From the NCBI RefSeq assembly GCF_000165465.1, contig NC_017455.1, forward strand, positions 2,108,001-2,172,000: a stretch of DNA of 64,000 nt. The letters run 5' to 3'. A program made the position numbers and the translations under genes. The notes below the pieces were generated by a model. That model was not told the DNA's origin. It saw nothing but the letters and a program-made list of their open reading frames with translations, and did no database searches. Shown in pieces: positions 1-8,282 of this stretch. The stretch is from Halanaerobium praevalens DSM 2228. GTDB taxonomy: Bacteria > Bacillota > Halanaerobiia > Halanaerobiales > Halanaerobiaceae. Every line of letters begins with the position of its first letter. Position 1 is the stretch's first letter.

Positions 1-434
1 AGTCCATAATTAACTCCACCAGTATAATAAGCATGGTCATCTAAATCATCATCAATAAAATAATATGTTTGCCAAAAAAAGCTAAGCTCTCTACTTCTAG
101 TCTCTGCTTTCAAACCTACAGCTTTACCTAAATCCTGATTATCGACTTCACTTGTTAACATTAAATTAAGATCCAATTTTAAATTATCAGCTACTAAAAG
201 GTTCAGACCCAGATCTGTTCCTAAATAAAAATCGTCACCATCAAAGGCCAAATTAATTTTGGCTGGATAACCTCCTCTTAAACGAAATTCTGGCTCCAGC
301 TCTAAAGTATCAATATCAGAAGAATCTCCTGCAATTGAATAACTAATTGATTTTAAATCTGCTGCACTAACTGTGGTCAAACTAAGTCCTAAAAAAACTA
401 TTGTCATTACTAAAATAATTGATTTTTTTAACAT
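1..434 (-). CDS. Secreted/outer-membrane protein, 3' truncated by window edge
   Basis: An open frame starts with ATG at 434 and runs off the left edge, so only about 144 N-terminal residues are seen. GGAG lies 7 bases upstream of the start. The first 25 residues form a signal peptide: two Lys, a hydrophobic stretch, then an SAA-type cleavage region. The mature part alternates polar and hydrophobic residues and is rich in Asp, Leu and aromatic residues, as expected for a beta-barrel or periplasmic beta protein. It lies just downstream of the SPOR/glycosidase gene in the same orientation, with a 28-bp gap, so the two are probably co-transcribed. The family is not recognised, and the barrel assignment is inference from composition. 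Confidence 0.7.
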   Translation of the reverse strand, partial: MLKKSIILVMTIVFLGLSLTTVSAADLKSISYSIAGDSSDIDTLELEPEFRLRGGYPAKINLAFDGDDFYLGTDLGLNLLVADNLKLDLNLMLTSEVDNQDLGKAVGLKAETRSRELSFFWQTYYFIDDDLDDHAYYTGGVNYG

Positions 435-462
435 TTAATTACTCCTTATAGCCTATTTGAAA

Positions 463-2700
463 TTAATCTTCATCTTTTTCTTCAGCTTCTTCTCCAACCA
501 AAATCCCATTAGAAATTAATCTTTTTTCACTTGGATTACTCATTGTAAAATTGCGAATAACCATTCGAGCTGAACCACCACCATCTAAATTAATAGCAGA
601 AACAGCTCCCATTTCTTGCAGAGTTTTAGCTAATTCCCTTAAAGTCATGCCAACACTTAAATCAGATTGTCTACCATCAATTGTTAATAATAAAAGGTGG
701 TTATCAGCTGTTAAAGCCACTGCAGTTCTCGGGGCTCTACCAGTTAAAATATCTGCCTGAAAATTTTCTGCTTGACCAGTAATCTCAATTTTGCCAGCTT
801 TTAAAAGCTGAGGGCCACCTCCAAGAGCAGATAAAATATTTTTTTGCTTAAAATCAGGTTCAAAACTATGTTCTAAGCTAAATTTTTGAGCTTGAGCTGC
901 TAAAATTTGAGGCTTCAGCTTTTTTTGCAGAGACTCAACCGCTGGAATCCTGAGTACAAAACCATTAGCTGGAATCGGCGAGCTTTTGCCTGTTTCAGTT
1001 TCTAAACCCAAAAAGTTTTGATTACGCACAATCAAATCTAACTCTCCTGCTGCCAAAGGTGGCATCTGGGCACCATAGTAATGGTTAAAAACAATTAATT
1101 CCCCAGCCCTTGCTTTGCGATTTATACCATCAATTGCAATTGACTTTTCTGCTTGACCAATTACTATTTTACCAGACCAATCTACTTGAGCAAAAGCAAT
1201 TTGATTTTGAGGGCCAATCAAAAGTGAGCTGCGCTTATAAAGCGGTTCACTAACCAGCTCACCCTCAAGGTAAACTAAACCCAAAGGAGTTCCCTGACCA
1301 TCAAAATAGCTTCCATTAACTCCAGCTAAAGCAGAATGTTTTTTAATTAAAGACCGCAAATCTTCTTTACCAATAGTTTTTCCCTGAGCTAAAACTGGCT
1401 TTAATTTTAAATTATCACTATTTAAATCTAAATCTAAAATTGTTAAAACCCTCGGGCCAGACCAACTAAGCTGCCTGATTTCTCTAAACTTTAGCCCCCG
1501 CTTAATCCGAGCTTCAACTGTCTGCTCACTATCTAAAAGTTCATTTAAATTTTCAATTTTAGACCTACGATAATAATAATTTATCATTCCTTGGTAATCA
1601 TAATCTGTTTTTGCTAAAGCAATTAAACCAGCTTTGGGTTTTTTAATCTGCTTGAGAGAAAAGTCACTATTATAATAAAATTCATTTGACTTAGTCAAAA
1701 CTTCTCCCTCAGTTGCAGCTGCTGCTTTTTTGAAAACAGTTTTTAAAAGGCCAAAATTTACATCAATTAAATTTGTTAAGCGGGCTCCTTTAACTTCAAG
1801 CTGATATAAAAGATTAGTTCGATAAATTATTGCTTGAGCCTGAAGTGCTTTGGGATCTGTCTCAGCTTTACAGTATTTTTGCAAAAGGTAAGCAGTTAGC
1901 TCTTCCAAATCAGTCTTATAGCTAAATAAAACTGATTTTGCTAAAGGGCCAAAACTATATTGACCACTCATTTTTCTACCTGCTATCTGAAAATCACCTT
2001 TTAATTTAAAGGTATAGGCCTCTTTTAACTTTTCTGCCTTTAAATTATATAATTTAAGACTTTTAGATCCAGCTGCTAGATTAACATCTTTTTTGACTCT
2101 CAGCTTATTTAAATCACCATTTTTGCTCACTGCTGACTCAGCTGGCTCAGTTATTATTTCCTTTACAAACTGACGCGGCCAACCCTTAAAACCAGCACTC
2201 TCCAACTCCTCCTGCAGAGCTTCTGCTTTTTGCCGCTGCTCATAACTGCCAACAACTAATTTATATAAATCAGCTTCTTTTAAAATTTCGAAATCTAGCT
2301 CTTTTGCTTGCTCAAACTGATTAGTTAACTCTACCTTTAAAGCCTCTGCTTTTTTCAAATCAGAACTAGCCACAACTTGAACTCCCCAAACTGATTTTTT
2401 AGTTTTAGTAACAGGAGCCTCTGCTAACTCTAATTCAGCCTGGCTGATAAAATAGTTTTGACCCTGATTTAACTCTATTTTATCATTTTCATTGCTAATT
2501 AAAATGGCTTGAGACTCAGTTTTGATTGCAAACTGTTCTGTAGGTACAAAGATGGGTACAGTTATTTGCCCCTCAGTCTTAACAAAATCACTTAAATTAG
2601 AACGAAAATAGGCTGCAGCTGCTGAACCATTTAAAACTAAAAGCAAAATTAAAGCTAATAAAATCGGATAATAATGCCTGTATTTTTTCAAAATTTTCAT
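463..2700 (-). CDS. SPOR / SpoIID-like / phosphodiester glycosidase (NAGPA) multidomain protein
   Basis: This is a 745-residue exported protein with an N-terminal hydrophobic segment (about 11-30). Residues about 104-180 look like a SPOR domain (WGVQVVAS... then YKLVVGSY...), a fold known to bind denuded peptidoglycan. Residues about 225-375 resemble a degenerate SpoIID domain (ALQAQAIIYRT and a later ATEGEVLT stretch). Residues about 415-740 match the NAGPA/phosphodiester glycosidase family (GVNGSYFDG, PRTAVALT, INLDGGGSARM). Together this suggests cell-wall binding and processing in the periplasm; the substrate is unknown. The ATG at 2700 sits directly against its GGAG, so the in-frame TTG at 2691 (9 bases downstream of GGAG) may be the true start. 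The SpoIID part lacks the clear catalytic context of the lytic transglycosylase. Confidence 0.8.
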   Translation of the reverse strand: MKILKKYRHYYPILLALILLLVLNGSAAAAYFRSNLSDFVKTEGQITVPIFVPTEQFAIKTESQAILISNENDKIELNQGQNYFISQAELELAEAPVTKTKKSVWGVQVVASSDLKKAEALKVELTNQFEQAKELDFEILKEADLYKLVVGSYEQRQKAEALQEELESAGFKGWPRQFVKEIITEPAESAVSKNGDLNKLRVKKDVNLAAGSKSLKLYNLKAEKLKEAYTFKLKGDFQIAGRKMSGQYSFGPLAKSVLFSYKTDLEELTAYLLQKYCKAETDPKALQAQAIIYRTNLLYQLEVKGARLTNLIDVNFGLLKTVFKKAAAATEGEVLTKSNEFYYNSDFSLKQIKKPKAGLIALAKTDYDYQGMINYYYRRSKIENLNELLDSEQTVEARIKRGLKFREIRQLSWSGPRVLTILDLDLNSDNLKLKPVLAQGKTIGKEDLRSLIKKHSALAGVNGSYFDGQGTPLGLVYLEGELVSEPLYKRSSLLIGPQNQIAFAQVDWSGKIVIGQAEKSIAIDGINRKARAGELIVFNHYYGAQMPPLAAGELDLIVRNQNFLGLETETGKSSPIPANGFVLRIPAVESLQKKLKPQILAAQAQKFSLEHSFEPDFKQKNILSALGGGPQLLKAGKIEITGQAENFQADILTGRAPRTAVALTADNHLLLLTIDGRQSDLSVGMTLRELAKTLQEMGAVSAINLDGGGSARMVIRNFTMSNPSEKRLISNGILVGEEAEEKDED

Positions 2701-2836
2701 CTCCAGTAATAAATTACTTTTTTAAAACTAAATTTTATTGTGATTCAATTTCCTACTTATATATATTTAATCTCAAAGAGCTAAATCCTGCTTTTTAAAG
2801 TATTTATTTCACATTTTTTAAGCTCTCTCAACTTTA

Positions 2837-2845
2837 TGTTATAAT
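2837..2845 (+). promoter_or_regulatory. Extended -10 promoter of the radical SAM gene
   Basis: TG-T-TATAAT occupies 2837-2845, 77 bases upstream of the ATG, and a second overlapping TATAAT lies at 2845-2850. The -35 region 17 bases upstream (TTTAAG) is weak, as is usual for extended -10 promoters. It is the only convincing promoter facing right in the window. Confidence 0.6.
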
Positions 2846-2921
2846 ATAATTTAGAGTTTAAACTCAAACTGAAAATTAAAAATAAAATTAAAATAAATAA
2901 AGAAATAGGAAAGGATTTTTA

Positions 2922-4559
2922 ATGAAAAATACTAAACTAAAAATTACAATCATCGACGGTTATTTAGATGAGCCTTCTTGTCTTGGAGTCCCACCATATA
3001 TTTCACCCCATATTCGCTATCTCTGGGGAGCTTTAATTGAAGCTGGAATCCAAAAAGAAAATTTAAATTACTTAACTATTGATCAATTTCGTCAGCAAAA
3101 AGATTCTAAACTACAAGAATTAGAAAGTTTAGATATCTTAATTTTAGTGGCAGGAACTACAGTTCCTGGTAATTATCTAGGAGGCCAACCTGCCTCAGCT
3201 GCTGAAATTAAAGAAATTGGTCAAAAAGTTTTTTATCCAACTAAAATTTTAGCTGGCCCAATTACTTTAATTAAGGAAATGAGAAAAAAGTTTGAAAAAA
3301 ATTATGATATCTTAACTAAAGAACTAGCAGCCCTTGACCTTTACCAACGCTTAACTGAAACTGAAATTCCAGCTCTAAAAGCAGAACAATATATTAACAA
3401 ATTTGCTCTAACTGGAGCCCAGGTTGTGAATAAACATCCTAATTTCCCCAATTTAATAGCTGAATTAGAAACTTTTAGAGGCTGTCCCAGACCAAGTCAC
3501 TGTGCATTTTGTAGTGAACGCTTAAAAAAATTAACTTATAGCCGCCAACCAGAAGCAATTAGTGAAGAAGTAAAAACTTTAGCTGCTCAAGGCATCCATC
3601 ATTACCGACTTGGCAGTCAAACTGACCTGCTGCTTTATGGAGCTCAAGCTAAAAAAGATGGTTTTGACTTAAACCCAGCTCAAATTAGAGAACTTTACCG
3701 CGGCATCCGTCAGGCTGATCCAGAACTTAAAGTTCTGCATATGGATAATATGAATCCCGCTGAAATAGCTAAAAATCCAACAAAAGCTGCTCAGATAATA
3801 GAAACTATTAGTAAATACAATACTCCTGGTGATACTGCTGCTTTTGGTTTAGAATCTGCTGATCCAAAAGTCCTAGCTCAAAATAATATTGATAGTACTG
3901 CTCAAGAAAACTTTTTTGCTATTAAACTAATGAATCAAATAGGTGGGCAGCGTGAAAATGGAATTCCCAAACTGCTACCTGGACTTAATTTTCTGCACGG
4001 ACTAATTGGAGAAAGTAGAGCTACTCTAAAACACAATTATCAATTTTTAGAAAAACTATTAGCTAATAATTTAATGTTACGCCGAATTAATATTAGACAG
4101 GTAGTCCGTTTAGGCAGTTATCCTGAAGTAAAATATAGTCAGGGAGAGTTTAAAAAATATAAACAAAAAATAAATAAAAATATTAATCAAGCAATGCTCA
4201 AAAAAGTTTTTCCAAGTGGAGTTATTTTAACTGACCTTTATTCTGAAAAACAAAAAGGTAGTTTAAACTACTGCCGCCAGCTAGGAACTTATCCTATACT
4301 GACAGCAGTTATTGACCAAAAAGATTCCTTTTTTAAGCAAGCAAAAGTGGTTGATCACGGCTATCGTTCAATTACTGCTTTAAAATGGCCCCAAAAACCA
4401 GCTGCTTATAGCAAAAAAGAATTAGAATCTATACCTGGGATCGGCAGCAAAAGGGCCTCGAAAATTATTTTAGCTCAACCACAAACTAAAGCGGAGTTAA
4501 AAAAAGTAATTTCTGCTGATTTAAAAGAAGAAATCTTAAGTGAATTTTTTAAATTTTAA
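2922..4559 (+). CDS. Radical SAM protein with C-terminal helix-hairpin-helix (COG1031-like)
   Basis: This 545-residue protein carries a [4Fe-4S] radical SAM motif with the spacing Cys188-x5-Cys194-x2-Cys197, wider than the usual Cx3Cx2C. A helix-hairpin-helix signature (IPGIGSKRASKI, from about 504) sits near the C terminus. The early text (IDGYLDEPSCLGVPP, then GPITL) and the whole layout match the uncharacterised COG1031 group, which I know mainly from archaea. Function is unknown; the HhH suggests nucleic acid contact. It is the only plus-strand gene here, monocistronic, with its own promoter and a good AGGAAAGGA ribosome site. It is convergent with galU (25-bp gap) and no strong terminator is seen between them. 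Transfer from an archaeon or ancient retention are both possible. Confidence 0.8.
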   Translation: MKNTKLKITIIDGYLDEPSCLGVPPYISPHIRYLWGALIEAGIQKENLNYLTIDQFRQQKDSKLQELESLDILILVAGTTVPGNYLGGQPASAAEIKEIGQKVFYPTKILAGPITLIKEMRKKFEKNYDILTKELAALDLYQRLTETEIPALKAEQYINKFALTGAQVVNKHPNFPNLIAELETFRGCPRPSHCAFCSERLKKLTYSRQPEAISEEVKTLAAQGIHHYRLGSQTDLLLYGAQAKKDGFDLNPAQIRELYRGIRQADPELKVLHMDNMNPAEIAKNPTKAAQIIETISKYNTPGDTAAFGLESADPKVLAQNNIDSTAQENFFAIKLMNQIGGQRENGIPKLLPGLNFLHGLIGESRATLKHNYQFLEKLLANNLMLRRINIRQVVRLGSYPEVKYSQGEFKKYKQKINKNINQAMLKKVFPSGVILTDLYSEKQKGSLNYCRQLGTYPILTAVIDQKDSFFKQAKVVDHGYRSITALKWPQKPAAYSKKELESIPGIGSKRASKIILAQPQTKAELKKVISADLKEEILSEFFKF

Positions 4560-4584
4560 GCACTAAATTAAATTAGCAAGCAAA

Positions 4585-5457
4585 TTATTCTAATTCTGCT
4601 GTTAACTCTTTTAGATAAGCTTTAAACTCAGCTCCTAAATCTTGATGAGCTAAAGCCAGCTCAACAGTTGTTTTTAAAAATCCCATTTTATTGCCAACAT
4701 CATAGCGCTGACCTTTAAAATCATAGCCATAAACTTTTTGTTGAGCAAGTAAAGTTTTTAAAGCATCTGTGAGCTGAATTTCTCCACCTTTACCAGCTTC
4801 AGTTTCTGCTAAAATATCAAAAATCTCAGGTGTAATTATATAACGCCCTAAAATAGCTAATTTAGAAGGTGCTTTTTCAACTGCTGGTTTTTCAATTAAA
4901 TCCTCAACCTGATAAATATCACCTTCTTTTTTACTATAAGCAACAATCCCATATTTACTAACATCTTTTTCAGCTACTGTTTTACAACCTAAAACCGCAG
5001 CTTGTTTTTGAGCATAAACATCCATCATTTGTTTAATTACTGGTTCTTCAGCTTGAATAATATCATCACCTAATAAAACAGCAAAAGGTTCATTCCCAAC
5101 AAAACTTTGAGCACAGGCAATAGCATGACCTAAACCTTTTTGTTCTTTTTGACGAACTGAGTGAATAGTAATCATTTCAGAAATAGATTTAACTTGCTTT
5201 AATAATTCACTTTTACCCTGTTTTTCTAAAGCCTGTTCTAAGGCAGGAGATTTATCAAAATGATTTTCTAAACTTTCTTTATCTTTTGAGGTGATTATTA
5301 AAATATCTTCTATCCCAGCTGCCACAGCTTCTTCGACTATGTACTGGATAGCTGGTTTATCAACTATTGGCAGCATTTCTTTTGGTTGTGCTTTAGTAGC
5401 AGGAAGTAATCTAGTTCCCCAGCCTGCAGCTGGAATTACCGCTTTTTTAACTTTCAT
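4585..5457 (-). CDS. galU: UTP-glucose-1-phosphate uridylyltransferase
   Basis: GalU makes UDP-glucose from UTP and glucose-1-phosphate in the cytoplasm and supplies glycosylation of LPS, exopolysaccharide or other envelope glycans. The protein is 290 residues, the normal family length. It has the N-terminal nucleotide-binding motif GWGTRLLPATKAQPKEMLP (12-30), GLGHAI, LLGDD for metal and nucleotide binding, VEKP, and the late KGQRYDVGNKMG signature. It follows pgcA, whose product supplies glucose-1-phosphate, but a terminator and a new promoter lie between them, so the two can be expressed separately. Identification is firm. Confidence 0.96.
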   Translation of the reverse strand: MKVKKAVIPAAGWGTRLLPATKAQPKEMLPIVDKPAIQYIVEEAVAAGIEDILIITSKDKESLENHFDKSPALEQALEKQGKSELLKQVKSISEMITIHSVRQKEQKGLGHAIACAQSFVGNEPFAVLLGDDIIQAEEPVIKQMMDVYAQKQAAVLGCKTVAEKDVSKYGIVAYSKKEGDIYQVEDLIEKPAVEKAPSKLAILGRYIITPEIFDILAETEAGKGGEIQLTDALKTLLAQQKVYGYDFKGQRYDVGNKMGFLKTTVELALAHQDLGAEFKAYLKELTAELE

Positions 5458-5493
5458 TTTATCACTCCTAAATTTGTATTATTTTCACTACTT

Positions 5494-5522
5494 ATTATAA
5501 CATTTATTTAGCTAAATGTTAA
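5494..5522 (-). promoter_or_regulatory. galU promoter with internal inverted repeat
   Basis: Read on the minus strand: -35 TTAACA (5522-5517), a 17-bp spacer, then an extended -10, TG-T-TATAAT (5502-5494). An 8-bp perfect inverted repeat (AACATTTA at 5499-5506, TAAATGTT at 5513-5520) lies between and over the two boxes and could be an operator. The promoter starts right where the pgcA terminator ends. Confidence 0.75.
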
Positions 5523-5548
5523 AAAAGAGAGACCTCAAAGCCTCTCTT
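5521..5548 (-). terminator. Rho-independent terminator after pgcA
   Basis: On the minus strand a 7-bp stem (5542-5548 with 5525-5531) is followed by a run of T (5526-5521). It lies 34 bases past the pgcA stop and just before the galU promoter. Confidence 0.8.
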
Positions 5549-5581
5549 AGAAATCAAACTATTTATTTTTTAGCATCTATT

Positions 5582-7339
5582 TTAAATATCTTGCATTAAC
5601 TTCTCAATTTCTGCCATAACTTTTGTTTTAAAGCCCTCTAATTTTTCTGCTGCTGCTGACTGTGTATCAGCTCTAACAGCAAAATAGAATTTGAGTTTAG
5701 GCTCTGTTCCTGAAGGCCTAATTGTTAATTTCAGATCATCTGCCAATAAATATTGGAGTACATTAGATTGAGGCAGCTCAAGTTCTGTTTCTGTTTCTGC
5801 TTCTAAATCAAAAAGTTTTGACTGCTTATAATCTTTAATTTTTTCAACTTTAAAGTCAGCAATCTGCTCTGGACATTTTTCTCTTAAATGAGCAATTGTT
5901 TTAGTTATTTTTTCCTGACCTTCTTTACCTTCAAGTCTAATTGAATGTAAATCCTCCAGATAATAACCATATTTAGCTCTTAATTCTGCTAAGCGTTCTA
6001 AAACAGAACTACCTGCTGCTTGATATTTTAAAGCCATAATTGAAAATAAGCCAGCTGCTACAGCAGCATCTTTATCACGGGCATATTTGCCGATCAAATA
6101 GCCTAAACTTTCTTCAAATCCTAAAATAAAATCTTTAGCATCTACTTTAGAATCTTCATTTTCAAATTCAGTAATTTTTTCGCCAATAAATTTAAAGCCA
6201 GTCAGCACATCTAAAACTTCTACTCCAAAAGCAGCTGCAATATCTACAACTAAATCTGTAGAAACAATAGATTTGATAATAACTCCTTGTTCAGTTAAAG
6301 TTCCTGCTTCTTTTTTAGTTTTTAAGAGAAAATCAGCAAATAAAGCTCCAACTTCATTTCCATTTAAAAACTGATAGTTATGATCTTGGTCACGCACAGC
6401 AGCTGCCATCCGATCACAATCAGGATCAGTAGCAATAATTAGTTCAGCTTCTTCTTTTTCTGCTAAATCTAAAGCTAAATCAAAAGCAGAGACTTCTTCG
6501 GGGTTTGGACTCTCAACAGTAGAAAAATTAGAATCACCATCTGCCTGTTCTTGAACTACAGCTAAATTATTAAAACCCAAATCAGCCAAAAGCTGAGGTA
6601 CTACAGTACTTCCAGTTCCATGCAGAGGGGTATAAACAATTTTTAAATTACTACCTTTAGCAGCAGCAAGCTCTGTTTCTGGTAAAACCTCAAGCAGAGT
6701 ATTTAAATATTTTTGATCAAGTTCACTGCCAATATAATTTAAAAGACCTTCTGCTAAAGCCTCTTTTTTAGTCATTGTTTTAACAATAGAAAAATCGTCT
6801 ATTTCTTCTATTTCAGCAATAATATCTCTAGCTTGTTCTGGTACTACCTGACCGCCATCCTGCCAATAAAGCTTATAACCATTATATTCTGGTGGGTTAT
6901 GACTGGCAGTAATCACTATTCCTCCAACTGCTTTTAAATCTCTAACAGCAAAAGAAAGTTCTGGAGTTGCCCGCATTCCCTCAAATAAGTAAGTTTTAAT
7001 TCCATTAGCAGCTAAAACAAGAGCGGCCTCCAAAGCAAACTGGGGTGAATTATGGCGAGAATCATAAGCTATTACAACTCCCTGTTCTCTGCCGTGATCA
7101 CTATAGTTAATTATATAATTAGCCAGACCCTGTGTAGCTTTGCGAACTATATATTTGTTAATTCGATTTGTACCAGCGCCCATCTTACCTCTCATTCCAC
7201 CTGTGCCGAAATCCAGATTTTTATAAAATCGTTCCTCTATTTCTTGTTCATCATCTTTAATAGCTTCTAGCTCTTTTTTTGTTTGATCATCAAAATAATC
7301 GCTCACAAGCCAATCACGATATCTGGACATATAACTCAA
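5582..7339 (-). CDS. pgcA: Phosphoglucomutase/phosphomannomutase (PgcA type)
   Basis: This alpha-D-phosphohexomutase interconverts glucose-1-phosphate and glucose-6-phosphate (or the mannose equivalents). It has 585 residues, close to the 581 of Bacillus PgcA. The visible landmarks are the phosphoserine loop TASHNPPEYNG, the metal-binding DPDCDR, the sugar-binding EESLGYL and the C-terminal phosphate-binding RPSGTEPKLKF. It feeds GalU next door. The start is probably TTG at 7339 with AGGAG 11 bases upstream; the ATG three codons later is too far from that site. Whether glucose or mannose is preferred cannot be read from the sequence. Confidence 0.93.
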   Translation of the reverse strand: MSYMSRYRDWLVSDYFDDQTKKELEAIKDDEQEIEERFYKNLDFGTGGMRGKMGAGTNRINKYIVRKATQGLANYIINYSDHGREQGVVIAYDSRHNSPQFALEAALVLAANGIKTYLFEGMRATPELSFAVRDLKAVGGIVITASHNPPEYNGYKLYWQDGGQVVPEQARDIIAEIEEIDDFSIVKTMTKKEALAEGLLNYIGSELDQKYLNTLLEVLPETELAAAKGSNLKIVYTPLHGTGSTVVPQLLADLGFNNLAVVQEQADGDSNFSTVESPNPEEVSAFDLALDLAEKEEAELIIATDPDCDRMAAAVRDQDHNYQFLNGNEVGALFADFLLKTKKEAGTLTEQGVIIKSIVSTDLVVDIAAAFGVEVLDVLTGFKFIGEKITEFENEDSKVDAKDFILGFEESLGYLIGKYARDKDAAVAAGLFSIMALKYQAAGSSVLERLAELRAKYGYYLEDLHSIRLEGKEGQEKITKTIAHLREKCPEQIADFKVEKIKDYKQSKLFDLEAETETELELPQSNVLQYLLADDLKLTIRPSGTEPKLKFYFAVRADTQSAAAEKLEGFKTKVMAEIEKLMQDI

Positions 7340-7398
7340 AATTGATCAACTCCTTTGTTGATTAACACGAGAAAATTATTATTCTACTCATTGAAAAT

Positions 7399-7427
7399 AT
7401 TATATCACAAATAATTTTTTTTATAAA
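7399..7427 (-). promoter_or_regulatory. pgcA promoter
   Basis: On the minus strand: -35 TTTATA (7427-7422), a 17-bp spacer, then TG-A-TATAAT with the -10 hexamer at 7404-7399. This gives a leader of about 50 bases. Confidence 0.6.
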
Positions 7428-7480
7428 GTTTTGAGAAAAATCCAACACTAAAGAGACTTAAAAATAAAGCTTATTTTAAG

Positions 7481-8170
7481 CTATAACTTATATTTAAATT
7501 TAACTGCTATTTTCCGACCATCCTTATCAGAACGACCCGAATTATTATCATTCCGCTGCCAATCATACTGAATTTTAGTGTCAAGCTTCAAATCAGGATT
7601 CACCTTCCAGCCCCATTTAAGAGCAACCCGGTCACGCTGATAATCAGAATCAGAATCCAGCTCATAATTAGTCCACTGTTTTTGCAAAATCAGCTGATAA
7701 GAGTGGATTGGATTTAATTTATACTGTAAAGTGTACTGCAATCTGGTCAGCTCATAATCTTTTGTTGCATATTCAGCTTCTAAATAATCTTTATCACGCC
7801 ATAAAACTTTAAAACGATTTCTTAATTTTTCAGTTAAATAAAAAGTGTAATTTGCTTCTGTTTCAAAATTTAGACTATTATAGCTCTGACTTTGATCATA
7901 TATTTTTTCTTGCCGCTGGACTTTAAAATAGTAATATTCTCCAACTGCTAATTTTTGCTTATATTTTAACCATAGTTTATCATAACAATAATAATCAAGG
8001 GGATCATCATCTTCCCAGTTGCCAGGTTCAGTATAGAGTCTATCTCCACTTTCCATACTTCCACTAATTTCTGGTTGATAAGCTTTAGCAAAACTACTAA
8101 GAGAGAGAATCAGCAAAAAAATTAGACTAAAAACTAAAATAGAGCCGGCAAAAGTTATCTTTTTTTTCAC
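7481..8170 (-). CDS. Predicted outer-membrane beta-barrel protein, unknown family
   Basis: The protein has about 229 residues with a clear signal peptide (KKK followed by a long hydrophobic core ending SSFAKA). The mature chain is full of alternating charged/aromatic and hydrophobic residues and amphipathic strands ending in a KYKL-type tail, typical of a small beta-barrel. I start it at GTG 8170, 8 bases after AAGGG; a GTG three codons upstream overlaps that site. It sits just downstream of lptD (103-bp gap) and may be transcribed with it. A 6-bp hairpin at 7468-7482 followed by a T-rich stretch may terminate it. No family recognised. Confidence 0.7.
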   Translation of the reverse strand: MKKKITFAGSILVFSLIFLLILSLSSFAKAYQPEISGSMESGDRLYTEPGNWEDDDPLDYYCYDKLWLKYKQKLAVGEYYYFKVQRQEKIYDQSQSYNSLNFETEANYTFYLTEKLRNRFKVLWRDKDYLEAEYATKDYELTRLQYTLQYKLNPIHSYQLILQKQWTNYELDSDSDYQRDRVALKWGWKVNPDLKLDTKIQYDWQRNDNNSGRSDKDGRKIAVKFKYKL

Positions 8171-8282
8171 AAAAATCACCCTTTTCTTTTACTCTTCACC
8201 GACTCTCTTAAATTTCCTGCTAATTTGAGCAATTTTTGTTAAAAAATTATTTAATTAAATTATTTTCCAGTTTAAACTTAAT

